DNA from: DATJHM01 sp035493895
Lineage (GTDB): Bacteria > Chloroflexota > Ktedonobacteria > Ktedonobacterales > Ktedonobacteraceae
Direction of reading: 5' to 3'
DNA: 5,864 nt
NCBI GenBank assembly: GCA_035493895.1
Contig: DATJHM010000134.1
Span: forward strand, 1 to 5,864
The notes under the pieces are model-generated. The model worked only from the letters and a program-made list of their open reading frames with translations. It did not search any database and had not been told where the DNA came from. The position numbers were made by a program, and so were the translations under genes. Below are positions 1 to 5,743 of this stretch, in pieces. Position 1 is the first letter of the stretch; the number at the start of each line of letters is the position of its first letter.

Positions 1-7
1 TAAATAC

Positions 8-43
8 GCCGGTACCCGGTCCCCACCGGCCATCTCGCCCCTT
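8..43. repeat. Degenerate partial copy of the edge repeat
   Basis: GTACCCGGTCCCCACCGG at 12-29 resembles GTACCCCGTCCCCATCGA at 5745-5762 (14 of 18 positions), a segment inside the repeat copy at the other end of the window. It also contains a small stem, CCGGT/ACCGG with a CCCC loop (16-29). This suggests that the left edge of the window starts inside another, diverged member of the same interspersed family. The similarity is short and could be partly low-complexity C-rich sequence. Confidence 0.4.
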
Positions 44-60
44 AGGTTGATGCATATTCA

Positions 61-272
61 TTGCAGACAAGCGGCGACTCTACAGAAATGACGGGAGATT
101 CCCCTTATTTCCGTGACATTGCTGCTTGTTTGCGACTGGGGACGATCACCTCCCACCTTGTCTGCGACCGCGTTGCTCTCCGAGCGGAGATTCTCGTCAT
201 CGACCCGGTCGCAGACAAGCCGCGACTCTACGGAATTGGTGGGAGACCTTATTTACGTGATATTGCAGACAG
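61..272 (+). repeat. Interspersed palindromic repeat, two direct copies
   Basis: Two related units lie in the same orientation. Unit A has core TTGCAGACAAGCGGCGACTC at 61-80 and tail TTATTTCCGTGACATTGC at 105-122. Unit B has core TCGCAGACAAGCCGCGACTC at 209-228 and tail TTATTTACGTGATATTGC at 249-266. Between them lie inverted copies of the core at about 124-135 and at 157-170. The copy at 157-170 (CTTGTCTGCGACCG) is an exact reverse complement of 206-219, giving a 14-bp perfect stem with a 35-base loop that has its own inner stem TCTCCG/CGGAGA (177-190). The array begins 3 bases beyond the stop codon of the minus-strand hydrolase, so that transcript would read into it. The same family recurs at 5723-5850. 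Small open frames across it are not genes. The family name is unknown to me. Confidence 0.85.
157..219 (-). terminator. Possible transcript-end hairpin after the hydrolase
   Basis: The 14-bp perfect inverted repeat (157-170 with 206-219) lies 55 to 118 bases downstream of the hydrolase stop codon on the minus strand. As RNA it would form a strong GC-rich stem and could stop or protect the 3' end of the regulator-kinase-hydrolase transcript. It has no U-tract, so it is not a classical intrinsic terminator. The role is inferred from position only. Confidence 0.3.
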
Positions 273-274
273 GT

Positions 275-1084
275 CTACGCACGGTTTGGGAGCGTAGATT
301 GATGTTTGTGAGCGTGCAATTGGACGAAGTCTAGCGTCTTCTGCATGACTTCCCTCTGGTCGAAATCTTTCATGACCACGTGATAGGAGCGGCGCAAGAT
401 GACCAGGGATTTTTCGGAAGAGCCGAGCAAGCGATAAATTTCGTGGCCATCGCGCACAGGAACAACATGATCATGAACGGCAGCAAAAACAAGCACAGGG
501 ACCGTGACCTGAGAAAGCTCTTTGCACAAAATCGGCAAAAAGTGTAGCATGCTGAGCACAGGAGTCATCGGAGTCCAGCGATAGACGTCTCGAGTGTAGC
601 GTCGGCGGGCGCGGGCATCGCGTACATCTTCGCGGACCGTGGGCAGGACGGGCGTCAGAAGTCGGGCCAGGCGCACCGCCGGGAGCATCCAGGGCTGCAT
701 ATGGAGAGGGGCGCACATGGTCACGACACCATCGACGGCCTCGTGAGCAGCAACGTGGAGGGAAAGCGCACCGCCCAGAGAATGCCCGATTAAGAACACG
801 ACATCGCAACGCTGCTTGAGCGTCTGCAATTCTTTCTGTACCGCCTCAGTCCATTCCGGCCACCCGAGAGGGAGCATATCCCAGACGACACTACCATGTC
901 CGGGCAAGAGCATCGACTCGGCAAGAATGCCATGTGCAGTCAATATCTGCTGGACCTCGTCCATGTCGCGCTGGCTACCATTCAAACCGTGAATGAGCAG
1001 CGCCCCAACCACAGGATCATGCAACCCATCAGTCTTTTCAGGTAATTCCATACGTCTCGCTTGCCCTTTCAAACTGGTAGCCAA
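275..1084 (-). CDS. Alpha/beta-hydrolase, Est30-like carboxylesterase/lipase
   Basis: Predicted cytosolic serine hydrolase that cleaves ester bonds of short to medium acyl substrates; the true substrate cannot be read from sequence. With the TTG start at 1084 it has 269 residues. The oxyanion-side motif LIHGLNGS is at 30-37, PGHG at 61-64, and the nucleophile elbow GHSLGG at 100-105 with Ser102. The probable acid Asp205 is in VHDHVVP and the catalytic His235 is in RRSYHVV. The strand VDGVVTMCAPL (117-127) closely recalls Est30-type carboxylesterases and monoglyceride lipases, and the length fits that family. There is no signal peptide. The start is uncertain: TTG 1084 has only a weak GGA nearby, while the strong AAAGGAGAAGG is well spaced for an in-frame CTG at 1093 (three extra residues). 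The first ATG is at 1051 and would give 258 residues with all motifs intact. The gene lies 84 bases downstream of the kinase on the same strand, probably in one transcript. Confidence 0.9.
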   Translation of the reverse strand: MATSLKGQARRMELPEKTDGLHDPVVGALLIHGLNGSQRDMDEVQQILTAHGILAESMLLPGHGSVVWDMLPLGWPEWTEAVQKELQTLKQRCDVVFLIGHSLGGALSLHVAAHEAVDGVVTMCAPLHMQPWMLPAVRLARLLTPVLPTVREDVRDARARRRYTRDVYRWTPMTPVLSMLHFLPILCKELSQVTVPVLVFAAVHDHVVPVRDGHEIYRLLGSSEKSLVILRRSYHVVMKDFDQREVMQKTLDFVQLHAHKHQSTLPNRA

Positions 1085-1103
1085 TCTTTCCAGGTATGTC
1101 CTT

Positions 1104-1133
1104 CTCCTTTCTATTTAAACGGATAGAAAGGAG
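1104..1133 (-). promoter_or_regulatory. Perfect 11-bp dyad sequestering an RBS
   Basis: CTCCTTTCTAT (1104-1114) and ATAGAAAGGAG (1123-1133) are exact reverse complements around an 8-base loop. On the minus-strand transcript the 3' arm ends in AAAGGAG, a strong Shine-Dalgarno sequence 10 bases before an in-frame CTG and 19 before the TTG start of the hydrolase. The 5' arm carries the complementary CTCCTTT. The stem would therefore hide the ribosome binding site. No U-run follows on either strand, which argues against an intrinsic terminator. It could instead be a DNA operator dyad. The structure is certain; the function is inferred. Confidence 0.6.
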
Positions 1134-1168
1134 CTTGGGTTGTAAAGAATAAAAAATGTCGGTCCGAT

Positions 1169-2683
1169 TTACACAGTACTGGTCGAAGACGGCTGCTTGT
1201 GCTGATGAGACTCAGCCTCAGGAGCCACGGGCCGCGAGAGAGGGAGCGTTACCGTAAAGCAGGACCCCTTCTCTAATTGGCTCTCGACAGAGATAGAACC
1301 ACCATGCATACGCACAACCCAATCCACGATTGCCAGACCCAGACCAGTGCTACTGCCACCGGTCAGACGGCGCGAGGAATCGGCACGGTAAAAGCGTTCG
1401 AAGATATGAGACAGATGTTCAGGCGCAATACCAATACCATTATCCTCTACCCTCAATTGCGCAACCGTCGAAGTTTGCGTCACCTGGACCCAGACATTAC
1501 CGCCGGGGTTGGTGTAACGGAGCGCATTATCAACGAGATTGAGAACGACCTGGATCAGACGGGCCTCATCGCCAATCAGCGTCACCTGCTCGCATGTTTG
1601 TACTTCGAGATGGATATCTTGCTCAGCGGCCAGCGTCTCAGCCGTCGAAGCGACCGCCTCCACCACCTGATCCAGACGTACAACCTCATGTTCAAAGCGA
1701 GCCTGACCCTCGTCGCCACGCGCAAGCGCGAGCAGGTCACTCAACAGATGGCTCAAACGGTCAGTTTCGGTACGGATCTCATGCAGGACAGCAATCGTGC
1801 CCTGAAGCGTTGGAGTACCAAGAAGAGCGATATCGGCCTTATTACGAATGACGGAGACGGGTGTACGCAGTTCGTGAGAGGCATCGGCAACAAAACGGCG
1901 CTGGCGGGTAAAGGCCAGATCCAGCGCCTGGAGCATATCATTCAACGTCTCAGCCAGATATTGCACCTCATCGCGAGAAGCAGGCACGTGGACACGCTGA
2001 TGGAGATCGCCCGCTTTAATGCGTCTGGTCGTTTCAGAGAGACGTTGAAAGGGGGCAAAGCTACGAGCAGCCAACCAGTAGCTACCGAAGGCGCAGAGCA
2101 ACAGTACCAGGCTGCCAGTGATTAAGAGAGCGCCGACCAGATTATGTAACAAAGAATGGAGTTGTGCGAGCGATTGTCCAACCTGAATAACGGCAATGGG
2201 CTGACCCTGGTTCATAATCAAGCGGCTATAGAGGCGAACCTCTTCGCCGGAGTGGTCCAGGATCGTCCCCTGCCAGGGCTGATACTGCAAAGGCTGCGAG
2301 ACACTCTCCTCGGGGACCCGGAGCGAGCGGAAACCATTCGTCTCGCCAAGGGTTTTGCCATGAGCATCAAGCAGGCGTACCAGCATACCATAATTGACAT
2401 CGACAGGTAGAAGGGGAGTAAATTTTTCGCGCCCCTCAAAGTCGGGGCAATCGGCACCAACACAGTGAATCATCACCGCATCTTTGCTGATCTCAATATC
2501 GGCGGCAAGCTGTTGAGCGCGCAATTGTAAGGCATCATCAACACCGGCTTCCAGGGACGTCTCCAGATAGTTATAAAAGACAGCACCAGTCGAAACCAGG
2601 AGGACAGCGAACGCGAGCGTATAGCAAAGGGCCAGTTGCATACGAATGCCAGGAGGAAAGAAAGCACGGAGACGGCTGATCAT
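1169..2683 (-). CDS. Two-component sensor histidine kinase (HAMP, HisKA, HATPase_c)
   Basis: Membrane sensor kinase of 504 residues that autophosphorylates on His and passes phosphate to the response regulator encoded just upstream. A first membrane segment lies at about 15-38, an extracytoplasmic sensor region at about 39-179, and a second membrane segment at about 180-205. A HAMP linker follows at about 205-257. The H-box DASHELRTP (267-275) has phospho-His270. The N-box LNLVDNALRY (381-390) contains Asn382 and Asn386. DNGIGI (414-419), FERFYRAD (428-435) and GLGLAIV (447-453) are the remaining ATP-lid motifs. All catalytic motifs are intact and the length is normal for the class. The sensor region has a close cysteine pair, Cys74 and Cys79. 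The ATG start overlaps the regulator stop as ATGA, with AAGGAG 8 bases upstream inside the regulator's last codons, so translational coupling is likely. The signal is unknown. A large antisense open frame over it is a shadow. Confidence 0.97.
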   Translation of the reverse strand: MISRLRAFFPPGIRMQLALCYTLAFAVLLVSTGAVFYNYLETSLEAGVDDALQLRAQQLAADIEISKDAVMIHCVGADCPDFEGREKFTPLLPVDVNYGMLVRLLDAHGKTLGETNGFRSLRVPEESVSQPLQYQPWQGTILDHSGEEVRLYSRLIMNQGQPIAVIQVGQSLAQLHSLLHNLVGALLITGSLVLLLCAFGSYWLAARSFAPFQRLSETTRRIKAGDLHQRVHVPASRDEVQYLAETLNDMLQALDLAFTRQRRFVADASHELRTPVSVIRNKADIALLGTPTLQGTIAVLHEIRTETDRLSHLLSDLLALARGDEGQARFEHEVVRLDQVVEAVASTAETLAAEQDIHLEVQTCEQVTLIGDEARLIQVVLNLVDNALRYTNPGGNVWVQVTQTSTVAQLRVEDNGIGIAPEHLSHIFERFYRADSSRRLTGGSSTGLGLAIVDWVVRMHGGSISVESQLEKGSCFTVTLPLSRPVAPEAESHQHKQPSSTSTV

Positions 2684-3357
2684 CGTTCAGGCTCCTTCAA
2701 TTGATAGCCTGACCCTCGCACCGTCTGAATCACATTTGGCTCGCCAGAGGCACACAGCTTATTGCGCACATAACGCACATAGACGTCGATGACATTAGAA
2801 AAATGTTCAGCATCGTAGTCCCAGACGTGCTCAGCAATTGTCGTACGGCTCAGGACCTGGCGCGGATGGCTGAGAAAGAAGTGGAGCAAGGCATATTCTT
2901 TGCTTGAAAGCGTGATCAGGCGCTCGCCACGCTGCGCCTCATGGGTACGCGTATCGAGCGTGATATCGAGAAAGCTGAGAATAGCGTTCTTCTGGGGGCT
3001 ATCACGACGGAGCAGGGCACGGATACGAGCCTCTAATTCACGAAAATCAAAGGGTTTCGTCAGATAATCGTCCGCGCCAAGGTCGAGGCCTTCCACACGA
3101 TCTTTGACAGCGTCCAGAGCGGTGAGAAAGAGAATGGGGATCTGCTGTCCTTGAGCACGCAGACGCTGACAGACATCACGACCATCCATACCTGGCAATA
3201 GAATATCCAGAATGATCAGATCATAGGAGCGCTCTTGCTCATAGGCAAGAGCCTGATTGCCATCACTGACCAGATCTACGCGGTACTGGCATTGTTCCAG
3301 GCCTTTTTTTAGATCGGGTCCCAGGATGGGATGGTCTTCAACTACTAACAAGCGCAT
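2680..3357 (-). CDS. OmpR-family response regulator
   Basis: Cytoplasmic transcription factor of 225 residues and the partner of the overlapping histidine kinase. The receiver domain spans about 1-117. Acidic Glu7/Asp8 lie in VVEDHP, the phospho-acceptor Asp51 in IILDILLPGMDG, the switch Thr79 in FLTA, and Lys101 in LTKPF. The C-terminal winged-helix DNA-binding domain (about 127-222) has LSSKEYALLHFF (150-161), the recognition-helix region NVIDVYVRYVRNKL (188-201) and the wing TVRGSGYQL (212-220). Family members bind direct-repeat sites as dimers after phosphorylation. The ATG start at 3357 is supported by AAAGGAGG (3373-3366) 8 bases upstream. It is the first gene of the minus-strand operon and faces the trans-sulfuration gene across 1.2 kb. 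Its targets are unknown; self-regulation and control of the downstream hydrolase are reasonable guesses. Confidence 0.98.
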   Translation of the reverse strand: MRLLVVEDHPILGPDLKKGLEQCQYRVDLVSDGNQALAYEQERSYDLIILDILLPGMDGRDVCQRLRAQGQQIPILFLTALDAVKDRVEGLDLGADDYLTKPFDFRELEARIRALLRRDSPQKNAILSFLDITLDTRTHEAQRGERLITLSSKEYALLHFFLSHPRQVLSRTTIAEHVWDYDAEHFSNVIDVYVRYVRNKLCASGEPNVIQTVRGSGYQLKEPER

Positions 3358-3388
3358 ATGCCCCTCCTCCTTTGGGCAAAGAGATCAA

Positions 3389-3417
3389 TCTATAAGCCGC
3401 CAACGAATCGGCATAAA
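3389..3417 (-). promoter_or_regulatory. Candidate promoter for the regulator-kinase operon
   Basis: On the minus strand, TATAGA (3394-3389) is a good -10 element. It lies 17 bases after TTTATG (3417-3412), a weak -35 matching 3 of 6 consensus positions. Transcription would start near 3382, giving a short leader of about 25 bases containing the AAAGGAGG site. The -35 falls in the 18-bp repeat at 3413-3430, so the repeat may have supplied part of the promoter. Confidence 0.45.
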
Positions 3418-3494
3418 CCGCTGCCCCTACACATCAACCTGAGGGCCGAGAAGGCCGGTGGGGCCCGCGGGCAGGGATAAACCGCTGCCCCTAC
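3413..3494 (+). repeat. 18-bp direct repeats, one with a hairpin
   Basis: ATAAACCGCTGCCCCTAC occurs identically at 3413-3430 and 3477-3494, 64 bases apart. The second copy is preceded by GGGCAG (3469-3474), which pairs exactly with CTGCCC (3485-3490) to make a 6-bp stem. The spacer is GC-rich, with GGCC-containing short palindromes. Such repeats look like members of a dispersed intergenic family. A related GATAAACC followed by CCCC occurs at 5736-5750. No gene is coded here, and the short frame at 3458-3646 is not credible. Confidence 0.8.
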
Positions 3495-3605
3495 CTCTGT
3501 GTTTCTTCGAGGGTGGGAACCACATGCCCCCCTTGCCAAACGAGACCCGGTCCGCAAAACAGAACATCGCTCTTTGTAATCTGACGTTAATAATTATCTA
3601 TAGCC

Positions 3606-3770
3606 CTACACATCCTACACAAATGTGGATGCGTAGGGGATCTTGACCCTACATCATTGTGAGACGAAAGCTACACTCCCTATTTATGACGCGCTACCAG
3701 AATTTTATGAAAAAGGCTACACATCCTACATAAATGTGGAGATGATGGGAGTCTTAACCCTACATTATAG
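3606..3770 (+). repeat. Two tandem ~54-bp repeats, 111-bp period
   Basis: 3606-3659 and 3717-3770 align without gaps at 43 of 54 positions. Both begin with CTACACATCCTACA, then AAATGTGGA, and later TCTT and ACCCTACAT. Each unit contains short internal dyads, for example CACAT/ATGTG, and in the first unit CCTAC/GTAGG (3614-3618 with 3633-3637). The motif GCTACA also occurs at 3670, 3770 and 3791. The two units look like diverged copies of one small palindromic intergenic element. I cannot name it. Confidence 0.7.
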
Positions 3771-3828
3771 CTACACGAGAGTTGTATCAGGCTACATCGA
3801 AATCGTGAGACATACGCTCTCAAAAAAG

Positions 3829-3933
3829 TCGCATGAGTTCCCGGCTTCGCCTCACAAGCCTGTAGTATCGCATGCGTTCCCGGACGCCATGCCGTGCCTC
3901 CATGGCGTCCCTACGAGCGGCTGGGGAACAGCC
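3829..3933 (+). other. Structured non-coding stretch: 39-bp repeat and hairpins
   Basis: TCGCATGAGTTCCCGG (3829-3844) recurs as TCGCATGCGTTCCCGG (3868-3883), 15 of 16 identical with a 39-base period. It is followed by a perfect 10-bp stem, GGACGCCATG (3882-3891) with CATGGCGTCC (3901-3910), loop 9. Next comes a small stem GGCTG/CAGCC (3919-3933) with a GGGAA loop. The stems could fold in either strand's transcript. This may be part of a dispersed repeat, a mobile-element end or a structured RNA; the sequence alone does not decide. Open frames crossing it (3643-3966, 3872-4060) lack ribosome binding sites and known motifs. Confidence 0.55.
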
Positions 3934-4459
3934 AAGCGCAGCTATGGAAACAAGCAAGCATGTTGATACAGGTGCTCTTATTTCTTACTATCGGCCGAAG
4001 CAGGGATTACTTGAGGGCCGAATAATTCTATTGTATCCATTCTATATGAGTTTACCATGAAGAAAACGCTCAGGGGTCATGATCGATAGTACTGGTACTG
4101 CTCGTTTGGTCCTAAAAAATATGTTCTCACTTTCATCTCATATATACTCGATAGAGAAGGGTTGCTCTTGTGTAAATGAGAAGAAACGCGTAGGATAGAG
4201 GGAAAGAAGAAGAAATATCGATTTCCTATATATGTCTTAATCGGAAGAGACAAACGGAGTACAGGTAGGTGATCCCATAGAGGTTCTGGAATACCAGGCA
4301 CCTCTCATCGCTCTATAATCAGCTCACATTGCCAGGCTCTTTCCTCGCGGTAGGCGTTTGCAACGAGCAGGTCTCTTCCCCATCGAAGTGGTAAATGAAC
4401 GCAATACGTTTTGTCCACAGAATAGGAATAATGAAATTGCACACATTTGTCACTTTCGA
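3934..4459. other. AT-rich intergenic DNA without a credible gene
   Basis: This stretch is visibly richer in A and T than the flanking genes. Only short frames of 62-74 codons with no ribosome binding site or recognisable domain occur (4077-4301, 4305-4505 and 4319-4507 on the minus strand). I see no tRNA, no S-box or T-box signature before the sulfur-metabolism gene, and no CRISPR. The only notable local structure is a hairpin next to a TATAAT at 4279-4319, listed separately. Confidence 0.6.
4279..4319 (+). promoter_or_regulatory. Hairpin adjacent to a perfect TATAAT
   Basis: AGAGGT (4279-4284) pairs with ACCTCT (4300-4305), and inside it CTGG pairs with CCAG around an AATA loop, with a small bulge. 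Nine bases further on is TATAAT (4314-4319), an exact -10 hexamer. The -35 position (4291-4296, ATACCA) is poor and lies in the dyad, so a regulator-dependent promoter is conceivable. It would give a leader of about 235 bases to the trans-sulfuration gene. In an AT-rich stretch the hexamer may be chance. Confidence 0.25.
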
Positions 4460-4488
4460 TTGCCCTGAAACGCCATAAGTGATATAGT
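4460..4488 (+). promoter_or_regulatory. Sigma-70-like promoter of the trans-sulfuration gene
   Basis: TTGCCC (4460-4465) and TATAGT (4483-4488) are separated by 17 bases. They match the housekeeping consensus at 4 of 6 and 5 of 6 positions. Transcription would begin near 4495, leaving a leader of about 66 bases with AGAGGAG (4546-4552) 8 bases before the ATG at 4561. A leader this short leaves no room for an S-box or T-box. Confidence 0.6.
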
Positions 4489-4560
4489 CGATCAATCGAG
4501 TACACAAAGAGACCTACGCTATTGGGACAAAGCGACGGGGTCGTTAGAGGAGAGAGTGGT

Positions 4561-5697
4561 ATGAAATTTTCAACGCAGGTGATTCACGCGGGGCAGGAGC
4601 CAGATCCAACAACCGGCGCGATCATGACACCAATCTATCAAACATCTACCTATGCCCAGAGTGGTTTAGGAGAACATAAAGGCTATGAGTATGCACGTAC
4701 GGGCAACCCGACACGGACCGTGCTCGAGAACTGCATTGCCTCGTTAGAGAACGGACAGTATGGGCTGGCCTTCGCATCTGGACTGGCAGCGGAACAGGCC
4801 ATACTGAGTTTACTGAGCAGTGGCGACCATATCGTTGCATGTGATGATCTCTATGGCGGCACCTATCGGCTCTTCGAGCGGATTATGGGGCGCTATCAGG
4901 TACAGACCAGCTATGTCAGCGCGGGAAACGTGGCTGGCTATGAGAAAGCGCTGCGCCCAAATACGAAGATCATCTGGCTGGAGACACCGACCAATCCGCT
5001 GCTCCGACTGGTTGATATTCAGGCCGTGGCGCAGATAGCGAAAAGACATAATGTTCTGCTCGTCGTGGACAATACCTTTGCCAGCCCGTACTTTCAGCGT
5101 CCGTTGAACCTGGGAGCGGATATCGTCTTACACAGCACAACGAAATATATCAATGGGCATAGTGACACCGTAGGTGGTGCAGTTGTCACCAATCAGCAAG
5201 AGGTATATGAGGCGCTCAAGTTCTACCAGAATGCCGCCGGTGGCGTCCCGGGACCATTTGATGCATGGCTCACACTGCGGGGCGTCAAAACCCTGGCCGT
5301 GCGTATGCGTCAGCATGAAGAGAACGCGCATAGCGTGGCGAACTTCCTGGCCGAGCATCCGCGCGTCGAGAAAGTCTATTATCCGGGCCATGCTTCGCAT
5401 CCAGATCATGAGCTGGCAAAACGTCAGATGAGCGGCTTCGGAGGAATGGTCTCCTTCCAGTTTAAAGGGAAACTTGCCGACGTTGATCAGGTTGTGCGCA
5501 AATTCAAAATCTTCACCTTTGCCGAGAGCCTGGGCGGCGTAGAGTCACTGGTCTGCCACCCGGCCAGCATGACACATGGCTCGATCCCGAGAGAGATTCG
5601 TGAGGCACGCGGCCTGACCGATACCCTCTTGAGGCTATCAGTTGGTATTGAGGATAGCGAGGATCTTTTGAAAGATCTGGAGCAGGCACTGTCATAG
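4561..5697 (+). CDS. PLP-dependent cystathionine gamma-synthase/gamma-lyase
   Basis: Cytosolic trans-sulfuration enzyme of the Cys/Met-metabolism PLP family. It either joins an activated homoserine ester with cysteine to form cystathionine (methionine route) or splits cystathionine to cysteine, 2-oxobutyrate and ammonia. The 378-residue length is typical. YARTGNPTR (44-52) supplies Tyr44 and Arg46, which in this family contact the neighbouring subunit's PLP phosphate. ASG (72-74) and the aromatic Tyr98 in DDLYGG follow. Asp170 in VVDNTFASPYF pairs with the PLP ring nitrogen. Lys195 in HSTTKYINGHSD is the Schiff-base lysine. SLGGVESLVCHPASMTHG (323-340) and Arg358 in LLRLSVGIED are the C-terminal substrate-binding region. 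FASPYFQRPL and SLGGVESL resemble gamma-lyases, including the animal enzyme, but synthase and lyase are hard to separate by sequence. ATG 4561 is chosen over the upstream TTG at 4522 because AGAGGAG sits 8 bases before it and family homology starts there. It appears monocistronic. Confidence 0.96.
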   Translation: MKFSTQVIHAGQEPDPTTGAIMTPIYQTSTYAQSGLGEHKGYEYARTGNPTRTVLENCIASLENGQYGLAFASGLAAEQAILSLLSSGDHIVACDDLYGGTYRLFERIMGRYQVQTSYVSAGNVAGYEKALRPNTKIIWLETPTNPLLRLVDIQAVAQIAKRHNVLLVVDNTFASPYFQRPLNLGADIVLHSTTKYINGHSDTVGGAVVTNQQEVYEALKFYQNAAGGVPGPFDAWLTLRGVKTLAVRMRQHEENAHSVANFLAEHPRVEKVYYPGHASHPDHELAKRQMSGFGGMVSFQFKGKLADVDQVVRKFKIFTFAESLGGVESLVCHPASMTHGSIPREIREARGLTDTLLRLSVGIEDSEDLLKDLEQALS

Positions 5698-5713
5698 CAC
5701 AATGTAGAGGTTG

Positions 5714-5743
5714 GGTTTATCTCCAACGTCACGGAGATAAACC
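5714..5743 (+). terminator. Hairpin after the trans-sulfuration gene
   Basis: GGTTTATCTCC (5714-5724) and GGAGATAAACC (5733-5743) are exact reverse complements with an 8-base loop, beginning 16 bases after the stop codon. The position suits a transcription end or mRNA-protecting hairpin. No T-run follows, so it is not a standard intrinsic terminator. Its 3' arm is part of the edge repeat copy (5723-5740 matches the repeat tail), so the repeat may supply the transcript end. Confidence 0.5.

Noticed and set aside
61..272. CRISPR array
   Set aside because: Only two diverged direct units with inverted copies between them, irregular spacing, and no cas genes.
61..334. Short plus-strand frames at the left edge
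   Set aside because: They are produced by the palindromic repeat and the tail of the hydrolase gene in antisense.
1277..2125. 282-codon plus-strand open frame
   Set aside because: It lies antisense within the histidine kinase, whose domain motifs are complete; the frame shows no family signature and is a shadow of the kinase's codon use.
3643..3966. 107-codon plus-strand open frame in the intergenic region
   Set aside because: It crosses both the tandem repeats and the hairpin segment, has no good ribosome binding site, and its product has no recognisable domain; repeats explain the open frame better.
3872..4060. 62-codon plus-strand open frame
   Set aside because: It overlaps the structured repeat segment in another frame and shows no start signal or domain.
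4077..4301. 74-codon minus-strand open frame
   Set aside because: GTG start, no ribosome binding site, low-complexity F-rich stretch, and AT-rich surroundings; not supported as a gene.
4489..4560. S-box, T-box or other riboswitch before the trans-sulfuration gene
   Set aside because: The leader from the best promoter is only about 66 bases and none of the hallmark conserved boxes are visible there or further upstream.
4522..4560. Upstream TTG start for the trans-sulfuration enzyme
   Set aside because: The 13 extra residues fall outside family homology, and the strong AGAGGAG lies inside this stretch, correctly spaced for the ATG at 4561.
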